Below, one piece after another: positions 1 through 8,231 of a stretch of DNA of 64,000 nt. Where the stretch lies: the NCBI GenBank assembly GCA_945952315.1, contig CAMFIE010000004.1, positions 1 through 64,000 of the forward strand, in the 5' to 3' direction. A program made the position numbers and the translations under genes. Every line of letters starts with the position of its first letter. The stretch's first letter is position 1. The DNA is from an uncultured Rhizobium sp. Lineage in GTDB: Bacteria; Pseudomonadota; Alphaproteobacteria; Rhizobiales; Rhizobiaceae. The notes under the pieces were generated by a model. It had not been told where the DNA came from and made no database searches. It saw only the letters and a program-made list of their open reading frames with translations.

Positions 1-437
1 CGGGCTATGAAGCTCCGGTTCTGCTGGCCTACTCCGCCCGCAACCGTTCGGCCTCGTGCCGTATTCCGTTCGGCTCCAACCCGAAGGCAAAGCGCGTCGA
101 AATCCGCTTCCCGGACCCGACCGCAAACCCCTACCTCGCCTTCGCTGCCATGCTGATGGCTGGTCTCGACGGCATCAAGAACAAGATCCATCCGGGCAAG
201 GCCATGGACAAGGACCTGTACGACCTGCCGCCGAAGGAACTCAAGAAGATCCCGACCGTCTGCGGCTCGCTGCGTGAAGCTCTGGAATCGCTGGACAAGG
301 ACCGCAAGTTCCTCACCGCCGGCGGCGTCTTCGACGAAGACCAGATCGACTCGTTCATCGAACTGAAGATGGCCGAAGTCATGCGCTTCGAAATGACCCC
401 GCACCCGGTCGAATTCGACATGTACTACTCGGTCTAA
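1..437 (+). CDS. glnA: Glutamine synthetase type I, C-terminal part (cut by window edge)
   Basis: The last 144 residues of type I glutamine synthetase, the cytoplasmic enzyme that makes glutamine from glutamate, ammonia and ATP. The frame is already open at the left edge (first whole codon at base 3), so the start lies outside. Seen: the active-site segment NRSASCRIP, the [10 protein letters not shown] segment, and the LYDLPP loop whose Tyr codon is at 219-221. That Tyr is the residue adenylylated by GlnE in proteobacterial GSI, so PII-linked adenylylation control is expected from family knowledge. The protein ends in MYYSV and is followed by a strong terminator. Confidence 0.97.
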   Translation, partial: GYEAPVLLAYSARNRSASCRIPFGSNPKAKRVEIRFPDPTANPYLAFAAMLMAGLDGIKNKIHPGKAMDKDLYDLPPKELKKIPTVCGSLREALESLDKDRKFLTAGGVFDEDQIDSFIELKMAEVMRFEMTPHPVEFDMYYSV

Positions 438-490
438 GACCGGATGGTTTGAGGCGATCGGTGGCTGCTCCGGCAGCCAGTCTCAGAGAA

Positions 491-517
491 ACCGGCCTGT
501 TCCCAGGCCGGTTTTTT
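491..517 (+). terminator. Rho-independent terminator of glnA
   Basis: A perfect 9-bp stem (accggcctg at 491-499, caggccggt at 504-512) with a TTCC loop, followed directly by a run of T to 517. It lies 53 bases after the glnA stop. Confidence 0.9.
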
Positions 518-605
518 GTTGCGCAAAAATGCTTGAAAGAAAAAAAGCCAGCAAAGCTGACCTTTTCAAAAAGGCTCACCTATAAATTCAAACTGCTTCA
601 GCCAC

Positions 606-1637
606 TTAGGGCTGTTTCAGTCGCTGCTTGAGCAGGTTGAGGTAGTCGTCATTCTCGCCACTGCCCGAAGAGGCGGCAGGCGCCTTGCAGCCGGGATTAT
701 AGTCCAGCGCCATACCCGCCTTCACGCAGGCACCGACTTTCCAGCCGGGCGGCAGCGCCGTCAGGTCCACCTGCTTCCACTTCGGATGGCCGCTGGCCTG
801 AAGATCGGCCATATGGGTGATGATCAGATTGGAAATGTCGGAGACCGCCTTGCAGCTCTCGCGCTGATAGGCCTTGCCATTGGCGGCATAATCGAAGGTC
901 ATCAGCACCGCCTTGACCGCAACGCCCGGCACCGCCTCCTTCTGGAACGGATAGGTGCCCGCCTCGATCTTCGCGGGTGTATAGCTTGCCAGAAGCGGGG
1001 CCTCGGTCACCGGCACCAGGTGGAACTTTGCGGGATCGATGGTCGCACTGCTGAACAGGCTCGCGGGCGCGCCTGCGACATAAAACAACGCATCGATTTC
1101 GCCGGACAAAAGCTTGGGCAGCGCCTCGTCCGGATTGATCGCCTGCCGCTCACCCCCCTTCACCTGCACGATATCCAGCATGAGCGAAGAGGTGAGAAAG
1201 GTGCCGCTGTCCTTCTTGCCAACGGCGAATTTCCGGCCTTCCAGCTCCTTCAGCGACTTGATGTCGTTGCGGGCGAGGATGTGCACTTCTTCATTATAGA
1301 GCGGAAACATGATGCGCACGCCGCGGACGGCTTTTTGAAGCTCCTTGTCATCCGCCTCGAAGGTCTTCAGGTAATCCAGCACATCCGATTGCACGATGCC
1401 GAACTGGGTATTCTTGCGGTTTCTGACGCCCGCGAAATTCTCAAGCGAACCGGCGCTTTCGACAACATTGAGCGGCTTGCCACAGCCTTCCGAGAGCTTG
1501 GCAATATCACGCCCGATCTGGATATAGGTGCCTTTCGGCCCGCCGGTCATGATGTTTCGCTCCACGCCTGCAGCCTGGCTGAACGTCGGCGCGGCGAAGG
1601 TGAAAAGAGCAAGGCTGAAAAGCGTCTTGAATTTCAT
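606..1637 (-). CDS. TAXI-family TRAP transporter solute-binding protein
   Basis: A 343-residue periplasmic binding protein of the TAXI type. A Sec signal peptide (residues 1-22, ending FSQA) is followed by the typical TAXI opening, MTGGPKGTYIQIGRDIA, then the ESAGSLENFAGVR and QFGIVQSDVL segments that line the ligand cleft in this family. Ligand unknown; relatives bind small organic acids such as glutamate. No TRAP permease (DctM/DctQ or a 4TM-12TM fusion) is nearby. The only partner is the coiled-coil membrane protein just upstream on the same strand, 26 bases away, so the two are probably co-transcribed. It may therefore be an orphan binding protein serving a distant permease, or a sensor domain for its neighbour. 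Confidence 0.88.
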   Translation of the reverse strand: MKFKTLFSLALFTFAAPTFSQAAGVERNIMTGGPKGTYIQIGRDIAKLSEGCGKPLNVVESAGSLENFAGVRNRKNTQFGIVQSDVLDYLKTFEADDKELQKAVRGVRIMFPLYNEEVHILARNDIKSLKELEGRKFAVGKKDSGTFLTSSLMLDIVQVKGGERQAINPDEALPKLLSGEIDALFYVAGAPASLFSSATIDPAKFHLVPVTEAPLLASYTPAKIEAGTYPFQKEAVPGVAVKAVLMTFDYAANGKAYQRESCKAVSDISNLIITHMADLQASGHPKWKQVDLTALPPGWKVGACVKAGMALDYNPGCKAPAASSGSGENDDYLNLLKQRLKQP

Positions 1638-1663
1638 GACACGGGTCCTGAGGGTTGGAGGGA

Positions 1664-2761
1664 TCAGCAGGGACTGTCGAGATCACGGATCAGGCTGCGG
1701 AGCGTCAGCACGGGCACGCGGGTGAAAACCTGTTCGAGCGCATCCGTCACACAGGCCCCGCCGAGCAATTTTTCGCGCACCGTCTCCCGCTGGGAGGCGT
1801 TAAGGACCTTGAGACCGGGCGCGCGGCTCAGCGCGTTTTCCACCAGCGTTGCGTCTCGGGTCTCGACCTTCGCGTCGGATTTCGGATTATCGGGGGCTTT
1901 GGGTTCCTCAGGCGTTGAGGACGCGGCATCCGCAAGCTTGCGGTTCGCGTCATCCAGAGCCTTGGTCAGCGCTTCCTTTTCTGAATTGAGACGCGCAATT
2001 ATGGCTTCCTTGGCTGAGACCTGCTCTGCCTTTTGCTGCGTCGCCACTTCAAGCGCCTGCTTTGCCTGATCGCGGCTCTGGTTGGCCTCATCAAGCAAAA
2101 GCTCCGTATCACGCAACATGTTTTCGCGACGATTGACTTCGAATTCTGATCGCTTCAGGAGACCACGCAACGCTTCGATTTCAACAAGTGCCTTCGAGGT
2201 GGAACCTGATGCATTGGCTCGAAGCTCGTCTAGCGTTCGCTTAAGGCTGTCACGCTCGGTTTCGACCCGCCCAAGTTCGGCTCGAGCCTTCATGAGCGCC
2301 TGCTCGTAGCCCGGCAAATCCGTTTCGAGCTGGCTGATGCGGGAACGAAGCTGGTAGATGAATTCGGAGTTGTCCGGAGGCGATGGACATTCATAAGCGA
2401 CCTGCTTGCTGCCAAGCTTGCTCTTCAGCTCCACATTCTCCGCGGCGTTTCTTCGTGCCTCGACGCTGACATTTGTCAGTTGCCTTTGAATGTCGGCGCA
2501 AAAAGCTGCACTGGTCTTGCCGTATGGATCAACCGGGACTTCGACCTTATCTCCGCCGGTGGATACGGGTTGGCGACCCCCGGATGCCAATCCCAGATAC
2601 CGAGCGCCGCCGTAACCGGCTGCCGAGCCGATCAGAAGGCTGATCACTGCAACGGTAATGATGGCGCCAGCTCCAGCACCTCCACCGGAAACCTGCCCGT
2701 CCCGCCCCCACTGATTGACCACCTGCGCCCTCGCCCTTGTCGCCCTGCCGCCCTTCACCAC
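1664..2761 (-). CDS. Membrane-anchored coiled-coil protein of unknown function
   Basis: A 365-residue protein I do not recognise. A short positively charged N-terminus is followed by one hydrophobic Gly/Ala/Ile segment (about residues 32-58), so it is probably anchored in the inner membrane with the bulk in the periplasm. Residues about 90-290 are rich in Glu, Lys, Arg, Ala and Leu in heptad-like order (coiled coil), then comes a Pro/Asp-rich linker and a compact C-terminal 65 residues ending LRDLDSPC with paired cysteines. The frame opens with GTG GTG and has no good ribosome-binding site, so the exact start is uncertain. It precedes the TAXI binding protein by 26 bases, which suggests a joint role. 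Confidence 0.75.
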   Translation of the reverse strand: MVKGGRATRARAQVVNQWGRDGQVSGGGAGAGAIITVAVISLLIGSAAGYGGARYLGLASGGRQPVSTGGDKVEVPVDPYGKTSAAFCADIQRQLTNVSVEARRNAAENVELKSKLGSKQVAYECPSPPDNSEFIYQLRSRISQLETDLPGYEQALMKARAELGRVETERDSLKRTLDELRANASGSTSKALVEIEALRGLLKRSEFEVNRRENMLRDTELLLDEANQSRDQAKQALEVATQQKAEQVSAKEAIIARLNSEKEALTKALDDANRKLADAASSTPEEPKAPDNPKSDAKVETRDATLVENALSRAPGLKVLNASQRETVREKLLGGACVTDALEQVFTRVPVLTLRSLIRDLDSPC

Positions 2762-2923
2762 ATCCGGGCATTTCTGAGGAGGTAATGCAACGCCAGAGGC
2801 TTATCAAGGCGCGGCCTACACCTATCGTGAACGGAAAATGACGGAAAACAATTCGGCTCGTCCGTCAAAACCCTTGATGTTGCTTGGCTATGTCACCACA
2901 TTGTCATTGAAAGGAAGCACCCC

Positions 2924-3250
2924 ATGAAACAACGAACAGCCAAGTATCGTATCGGTGAAGTCGTCCGCCACCGGGTATTTCCATTCCGTGGCATCATCTT
3001 CGATGTGGACCCGGAATTTGCCAATACCGAGGAATGGTGGAATTCAATCCCGGCGGAAGTGCGGCCCTCCAGGGACCAGCCCTTCTATCACCTGCTCGCG
3101 GAGAATGACCAAAGCGAATATATCGCCTATGTCTCCGAGCAGAACCTGGTGCCGGATGACAGTGGAGAGCCGCTGCGCAACCCGAATATCGCACAGATAT
3201 TCGATGGCCAGCTCGGTGCCTACAAACCGAAATTCACCACCGCCCACTGA
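2924..3250 (+). CDS. hspQ: Heat shock protein HspQ
   Basis: A 108-residue cytoplasmic protein of the HspQ/YccV family, a small hemimethylated-DNA-binding-like fold protein. In enterobacteria HspQ influences DnaA stability and acts as a Lon specificity enhancer. Seen: KYRIGEVVRHRVFPFRGII and the DVDPEF...EEWW stretch followed by QPFYHLLAEND, all hallmarks of the family, and the normal length. The ATG is preceded by AAGGAAG at good spacing. It is a single gene ending in a two-way terminator shared with the convergent IalB gene. Confidence 0.93.
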   Translation: MKQRTAKYRIGEVVRHRVFPFRGIIFDVDPEFANTEEWWNSIPAEVRPSRDQPFYHLLAENDQSEYIAYVSEQNLVPDDSGEPLRNPNIAQIFDGQLGAYKPKFTTAH

Positions 3251-3261
3251 CCAAAAACGAA

Positions 3262-3287
3262 AAAGCCCGGCGCCAAGGCCGGGCTTT
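3262..3287. terminator. Two-way terminator between hspQ and the ialB-like gene
   Basis: The 10-bp perfect stem (aaagcccggc at 3262-3271 with gccgggcttt at 3278-3287) has A-rich and T-rich flanks on both sides, so it can end transcripts from both convergent genes. Confidence 0.85.
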
Positions 3288-3310
3288 CTCATCGATGATA
3301 CCTTGCAGAC

Positions 3311-3952
3311 TTACTGCTGGGTGGCCTTTTTCTGGGCTTCTTCCAGCTTCTTGCGGGCTTCCTCAGCCTTCTTCTGCAGGCCTTCTTCCAGATTGCGCTG
3401 GGTTTCGGCAAGCTTGGATTCGGATATCGGATCGCCGTCGAATACACCCGAGAAGCCCTGCAGGGAGATCTTGATCGGGTTCGGCTGGCGGCGGAAGTTG
3501 ATCGAGGTCAGCACCATCTCATTGCCCTTGCGGATCGAGGCAAGCATGCCATCCGTCAGCGGCACTTCAGCGGTGCAGCGATCCGGAAGGCAGACGACGT
3601 AATCGAGCTTCGAACCCTTTGCGCCATCGATCTGCATCACAACACCCGGCGGGATAAGACGAGCGGAGGGAACCGAAACCTGCAGGATCTTGCGGTTGAC
3701 CTTGCCGGTCACCGAAATCAGACCTACTGCCGTGATCATCTGGCCATTGCTGGCGCGCTGGATGTTCTGCACGGCGCAGATATCGTTGTCTTCCTGCTTG
3801 GCGCAGGTCTTGTACCAGCCGAGCGGGCCCTGGGCGCCTGCAGCCGCATCGGCGCTCTGTGCCGAGGCAACAGACGGTGCAGCTGCAGCTGCAACGCAGA
3901 TTGCCAGAGCGGAAAGTGCCGTCTTGATGGTGGTGTTTGCCTTGAAGGTCAT
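3311..3952 (-). CDS. Invasion-associated locus B (IalB) family protein
   Basis: A 213-residue exported protein of the IalB family, named after a Bartonella protein linked to erythrocyte invasion but widespread in free-living Rhizobiales, where its role is unknown. Start chosen at the ATG at 3952, which has AGGAGA 12 bases upstream and places a clean signal peptide (to about residue 33, ASAQS) at the N-terminus; the frame is open further upstream but without a site. The core has the family cysteines (TCAKQEDNDICAVQN and CLPDRC). Residues 180-213 form a Lys/Glu-rich helix (coiled-coil tail), which is not part of the core domain. Confidence 0.88.
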   Translation of the reverse strand: MTFKANTTIKTALSALAICVAAAAAPSVASAQSADAAAGAQGPLGWYKTCAKQEDNDICAVQNIQRASNGQMITAVGLISVTGKVNRKILQVSVPSARLIPPGVVMQIDGAKGSKLDYVVCLPDRCTAEVPLTDGMLASIRKGNEMVLTSINFRRQPNPIKISLQGFSGVFDGDPISESKLAETQRNLEEGLQKKAEEARKKLEEAQKKATQQ

Positions 3953-4249
3953 AACGATATCCGTCTCCTGAATTCTTCTCATTCGGGGCGCAGGGCTTTT
4001 CAGCCAACCACGCAACCCGTCCGTCGGGTTTTGCCCCTCGCCGTTCCCAAGCTGGGTGGGCGGCAAATAAGGCAAATGAATGACCCGCCTGTTTCGGCCA
4101 TCCTGTTACATCGCCATTCGCCCGATATCCAGCGATTCTTTCAGCCCGTTTGGCCTGAAAATGCAGAATTCCATGCTGGCGTGTTTGTTTTGAAACGCCC
4201 ATGCTACGATCATGAACGAATCGGAATATATTTGAGAGGATCGGTTGTG
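3953..4249. other. Divergent intergenic region between ialB-like and yejA-like genes
   Basis: About 300 bases with no supported gene. It must hold the promoters of the two diverging genes. A GAGAGG ribosome-binding site for the right-hand gene is visible at about 4234. I see no convincing operator or RNA gene. Confidence 0.5.
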
Positions 4250-6052
4250 ATGCGCGGTTGGTTGTCTGCCCTGGTTTTCCTCGGACTTTTTGCATCAGCG
4301 AGTGCCGAGCCGCTGCATGGTATCGCCATGCGCGGCGCCCCTGCACTGCCCCCTGATTTCAAGAATTTTCCGTATGTGAACCCTGAAGTGAAAAAGGGTG
4401 GCAAGGTCACCTATGGCGTGGTCGGTACCTTCGACAGCCTGAACCCGTTCATCCTGAAAAGCATGCGCACCACGGCGCGCGGCATGTGGGACCCTGAATT
4501 CGGAAATCTCGTGTTCGAATCGCTGATGCAGCGCTCTCGCGACGAGGCTTTCTCGATGTACGGGCTGCTCGCGGAAAGCGTGGAATGGGATGACAACCGC
4601 AGCTTCATCCAGTTCAACCTGAATCCGAATGCCAAATGGTCCGATGGCCAGCCGGTTACCCCCGATGACGTGATCTTTACCTTCGAGCTGCTGCGCGACA
4701 AGGGCCGCACCCCTTTCAACAAGCGGCTGGACAGTGTCGCGAAGATGGAAAAGGTGGGCGAACATTCCGTGCGCTTCACCTTCAACGAGAAGGCCGATCG
4801 TGAAACGCCGCTCATTCTCGCGCTGTCGCCGGTGCTGCCGAAACATGCGGTGAAAGTGGATGGCTTCGACCAGTCCTCGCTCGACATTCCGGTCGGTTCC
4901 GGTCCCTATATCGTCAAGGCGGTCAATCCGGGCACCTCGATCACCTTCGAGCGCAACAAGGATTACTGGGCGAAAAACCTGCCTTCCAAGGTCGGCTTCG
5001 ACAATTACGACCAGATCACCGTTCAATATTTCCTGCAGGACAAGACGCTGTTTGAAGCCTTCAAGAAGGGCGATGTCGATATCTATCAGGAGGGTAATCC
5101 CACCCAGTGGGCGCGCGCCTATGATTTCCCGGCGATCCAGTCCGGCGATATCGTGAAGGAAGAATTCAAGCCCGGCCTGCCCTCCGGCATGTTCGGCTTC
5201 GTTTTCAACACCCGCAAGCCGGTCTTTGCCGACCCGCGGGTTCGGCAGGGCCTTTCGCTGGTGTTCGATTTCGAATGGGCAAACAAGAACCTGTTTGAAA
5301 ATTCCTACGAGCGCACCCAGAGCTTCTGGCAGAATTCCACCCTTTCAAGCTTCGGCATTCCCGCAAGCGACGCCGAAAAGGCGCTTCTGGGCGCAGCCGT
5401 TTCCAAGGTGGAGCCCGCCATTCTGGATGGCAGCTACAAGCTTCCGGTTTCCGATGCGTCGGGTCATGACCGCAAGCTTCTGAAACAGGCGGTCGATGCG
5501 CTGAAGGAGGCCGGATACACCATTCAGGGCGGCAAGATGGTCGATGCGTCCGGCAAGCAACTGGCCTTCGAGATCATGACGCAGAATGCGGATCAGGAGA
5601 AACTGGCCATTGCCTACCAGCGCTCGCTGAAGACGATTGGCGTCGATGCCTCGATCCGCACGGTCGATGACAGCCAGTATCAGAGCCGCAGCATCTCCTT
5701 CGACTATGACATGATCCTCAAGGGCTTCGTCTCGTCACTGTCGCCGGGTATCGAGCAGGTAGGCCGCTGGGGCTCCACCTCGAAAGACAAGCAGGGCTCC
5801 GACAATTTCGCGGGCGTTGCCGATCCGGATATCGATCGGGTGATCGAGGCCATGCTGCATGCCCGCTCGCAGGAAGATTTCGAAACGGCGATCCACGCCT
5901 ATGACCGGCTGCTGCTCTCGGGTCATTATGTCGTGCCGCTCTATTTCACGCCCTTGCAAAGGGTTGCCCTGAGGTCCACAACGGGCCATCCGAACAAGCT
6001 GCCGCTCTATGGCGTGCAGCTTCCGGTCTGGTGGGACAAGCGCGCCCAGTAA
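4250..6052 (+). CDS. Extracellular solute-binding protein family 5, YejA-like
   Basis: A 600-residue periplasmic peptide/oligopeptide-type binding protein. The ATG at 4250 follows GAGAGGATC and begins a signal peptide (MRGWLSALVFLGLFASASA). The mature part starts HGIAMRGAPALPPDFKNFPY, a sequence pattern typical of YejA and relatives that feed the YejBEF/microcin C type ABC importer. The SBP_bac_5 core follows, including GTFDSLNPF and the WSDGQPVTPDDVIFTFE motif. No permease or ATPase genes are adjacent, so the partner is elsewhere. The next gene, a FrnE-like oxidoreductase, starts 51 bases downstream in the same direction and may share the transcript. Confidence 0.9.
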   Translation: MRGWLSALVFLGLFASASAEPLHGIAMRGAPALPPDFKNFPYVNPEVKKGGKVTYGVVGTFDSLNPFILKSMRTTARGMWDPEFGNLVFESLMQRSRDEAFSMYGLLAESVEWDDNRSFIQFNLNPNAKWSDGQPVTPDDVIFTFELLRDKGRTPFNKRLDSVAKMEKVGEHSVRFTFNEKADRETPLILALSPVLPKHAVKVDGFDQSSLDIPVGSGPYIVKAVNPGTSITFERNKDYWAKNLPSKVGFDNYDQITVQYFLQDKTLFEAFKKGDVDIYQEGNPTQWARAYDFPAIQSGDIVKEEFKPGLPSGMFGFVFNTRKPVFADPRVRQGLSLVFDFEWANKNLFENSYERTQSFWQNSTLSSFGIPASDAEKALLGAAVSKVEPAILDGSYKLPVSDASGHDRKLLKQAVDALKEAGYTIQGGKMVDASGKQLAFEIMTQNADQEKLAIAYQRSLKTIGVDASIRTVDDSQYQSRSISFDYDMILKGFVSSLSPGIEQVGRWGSTSKDKQGSDNFAGVADPDIDRVIEAMLHARSQEDFETAIHAYDRLLLSGHYVVPLYFTPLQRVALRSTTGHPNKLPLYGVQLPVWWDKRAQ

Positions 6053-6103
6053 GGCGCGCCGTCTCTTTGCGTGAGGCCGGACAGGGCCTGAAAAGGAAGT
6101 TCG

Positions 6104-6775
6104 ATGGAAACGATCGTGATCGACATCATTTCGGATGTCGTCTGCCCCTGGTGTTATCTTGGCAAGGCGCGGCTGGAGCTGGCAATTGCCGAGGTGCAGG
6201 ACAAGGTAGGCGTCGAGGTGAACTGGCGGCCCTATCAGCTGAACCCCGATTATCCGCCGGAAGGCGTCGATCACAAGAAGGCGCTGGCCGCGAAACTCGG
6301 CGGGCAGGAGAATGTGGACCGTGCCCATGCCATGCTGAAGGATTTCGGCAAGGCCGTCGGCATCCATTTCAATTTCGAGGCGGTGAAGATCGGTCCGAAC
6401 ACGATGGATGCGCATCGCCTGCTGCTCTGGGCGCACACGGAAGGTCGGGACATGCAGAACCGGGTGGTTTCCGCCCTCTTCAAGGCGAATTTCGAGGAAG
6501 GCCGGAATATCGGCGACCACGCGGTTCTTCTCGACATTGCCGAAAAGGCTGGCCTGAATCGCGACGTGATCGCCACGCTTCTGGCATCGGATGCGGACAA
6601 GGATACGATCCGTGGCGAGATTTCCGCCGCACAGCAGATGGGCGTCAACGGCGTTCCCTTCCTCGTCTTCGACCATCAATATGCGATCAGCGGCGCGCAG
6701 ACGCCGGATGTGCTGGTAGGCGCACTGACGGATATCGCCCGGATGAAGGCGGAAGCCCGCGCTGCCGCCAATTGA
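6104..6775 (+). CDS. DsbA-family oxidoreductase, FrnE-like
   Basis: A 223-residue thioredoxin-fold protein of the FrnE/2-hydroxychromene-2-carboxylate isomerase group. The redox motif CPWC is at residues 14-17 after the first beta strand (DIISDVV), and the FNVPFLVF-type cis-Pro segment appears as GVNGVPFLVF near residue 185. There is no signal peptide, so it acts in the cytoplasm, unlike classical DsbA. FrnE proteins are thiol-disulfide oxidoreductases linked to stress or polyketide chemistry; the substrate here is unknown. The ATG has AAGGAAG upstream. Confidence 0.88.
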   Translation: METIVIDIISDVVCPWCYLGKARLELAIAEVQDKVGVEVNWRPYQLNPDYPPEGVDHKKALAAKLGGQENVDRAHAMLKDFGKAVGIHFNFEAVKIGPNTMDAHRLLLWAHTEGRDMQNRVVSALFKANFEEGRNIGDHAVLLDIAEKAGLNRDVIATLLASDADKDTIRGEISAAQQMGVNGVPFLVFDHQYAISGAQTPDVLVGALTDIARMKAEARAAAN

Positions 6776-6781
6776 GGCGGA

Positions 6782-7240
6782 TCAGTCCAGCCGCTTTTCC
6801 ATGAAGAGGCTCAATGGATCCGGCTTGTAATCGCCGAAGGGCGCAATCTCGTTATAACCACAGGCGCGGTAGAGGCCGATTGCTTCCGGCTGGGAGATCC
6901 CTGTTTCCAGCCGGATCGCCTTGATATTGTTGTCGCGACCCAGTTGCTCGAGCGCCTCCATCAACCGCTTGCCGAGCTTCAGGCCCCGCGCTTCGGGATC
7001 GACGAACATGCGCTTGATTTCGGCCGTGCCATCCCCCGCCTCGACAAGCGACGCACAGCCGACGATTTCCGCATCACGACGCGCCACGAGAAAATGCACA
7101 CCCGGCTTTTCCAGTTGCGATAGGTCCAGCAGATGGTTGCTTTCCGCCGGATAAAGCGCGGCCATATAGATATCCGACATTTCCAGCAGGCGGATCACGC
7201 CGGGCTGACGGGGTGGTTCAAGGCTGATCTGAAGTGGCAC
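6782..7240 (-). CDS. GNAT family N-acetyltransferase
   Basis: A 152-residue acetyltransferase. The acetyl-CoA binding core reads AEIKRMFVDPEARGLKLGKRLMEAL (motif A, with R-G-x-x-L-G) and is followed by the LETGISQPEAIGLYRACGY motif B region, which is typical of small amine or protein acetyltransferases. The substrate cannot be told from sequence. It is convergent with the FrnE-like gene with only 6 bases between stops and stands alone on its strand. Confidence 0.88.
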   Translation of the reverse strand: MPLQISLEPPRQPGVIRLLEMSDIYMAALYPAESNHLLDLSQLEKPGVHFLVARRDAEIVGCASLVEAGDGTAEIKRMFVDPEARGLKLGKRLMEALEQLGRDNNIKAIRLETGISQPEAIGLYRACGYNEIAPFGDYKPDPLSLFMEKRLD

Positions 7241-7418
7241 GGGTCTGCTCTCGTTTTTTTCGAGATCGCAGTCAAACCCCTGCCCCGAATTTGGTCAAGG
7301 GCAGCGCGAATGCTTTCAACGCATTAATAAAATATTGATCAGCCTGTGCGAGGATCACGCTCAAACGTTCCTTCCAGTGCAATGATTGCGCCCTTGTGTA
7401 AAAACCTGAGGTCCACTC

Positions 7419-8177
7419 ATGCGCCTGTTCCGTTCTGCTTCCTGCGCATTCCTGTTTCTTGCGGCCAGCGTTTCCATTGGGAAAAGCAGCAGCACACCCC
7501 ATTGGACTTATGAGGGTCACGAGGGGCCGGAACACTGGGCACAACTGGACCACAGTTTCGAGGCCTGCGAGCTTGGCAAGCAGCAATCGCCTGTCGACAT
7601 TGTCCCGACGGTTAAAGCGGATCTGCCGCCGATCAAGTTCGAATATGGGGAAATCCCGACGGAAATCCTCAACAACGGCCATACGATGCAGGTCAATGTG
7701 CCGGATTACGGCCATCAGATCACCATCGATGGCGATACCTACAAGCTGGTGCAGTTCCACTTCCACACGCCCAGCGAATATCACATAGAAGGCAAGAGCT
7801 TCCCGCTGGAAGTTCATCTGGTACATAAGAATGCCAAAGGTGCACTTGCAGTTGTTGGAGTGGTAATTCAAGAAGGCGGCGTAAGTCCAACGCTGGAACA
7901 GATTTTCTGGGGTGGACCGACCGAGGCCGGCAAGACCAAGCGGCTGATTGACGTGAAGACGGATCTGAACGCGTTTCTGCCCGCGGACCGCACCTATTTC
8001 CGCTTCATGGGCTCACTCACCACGCCGCCCTGCAGTGAGGGCGTGAACTGGTACGAGATGCGCCATCCGATCGAAGCCTCGATGGCGCAGATCCAGAAAT
8101 TCCAGGAACTGTTTCCGATGAATGCCCGCCCGCTCCAGCCGCTGAACAACCGGCTGGTCGTGGAAGACGTGCAGTAG
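7419..8177 (+). CDS. Alpha-class carbonic anhydrase, periplasmic
   Basis: A 252-residue alpha-type carbonic anhydrase that interconverts CO2 and bicarbonate. A signal peptide (residues 1-20 or so) indicates export. Zinc ligands are visible in QFHFHTPSEYH (two His) and LEVHLVH (third His), and the conserved LTTPPCSEGVNW segment carries the substrate-binding Thr. GAGG lies about 8 bases before the ATG. Alpha-class enzymes are present in a minority of bacteria and are usually periplasmic. Upstream bases 7241-7418 hold its promoter but no evident operator. The gene is monocistronic and ends at a strong terminator. Confidence 0.95.
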   Translation: MRLFRSASCAFLFLAASVSIGKSSSTPHWTYEGHEGPEHWAQLDHSFEACELGKQQSPVDIVPTVKADLPPIKFEYGEIPTEILNNGHTMQVNVPDYGHQITIDGDTYKLVQFHFHTPSEYHIEGKSFPLEVHLVHKNAKGALAVVGVVIQEGGVSPTLEQIFWGGPTEAGKTKRLIDVKTDLNAFLPADRTYFRFMGSLTTPPCSEGVNWYEMRHPIEASMAQIQKFQELFPMNARPLQPLNNRLVVEDVQ

Positions 8178-8205
8178 ATTTTCCCTATCCACCGCCCGAA
8201 ACGAG

Positions 8206-8231
8206 AAAGGCCCGGTTGCCCGGGCCTTTTT
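8206..8231. terminator. Two-way terminator after carbonic anhydrase
   Basis: A perfect 10-bp stem (aaaggcccgg, loop ttgc, ccgggccttt) with a T run on the plus strand and an A run opposite. It overlaps the stop region of the convergent DUF2336 gene. Confidence 0.88.

Noticed and set aside
786-2069. A 427-residue plus-strand frame across the TAXI and coiled-coil genes
   Set aside because: It spans two real minus-strand genes and has His/Arg-rich antisense composition.
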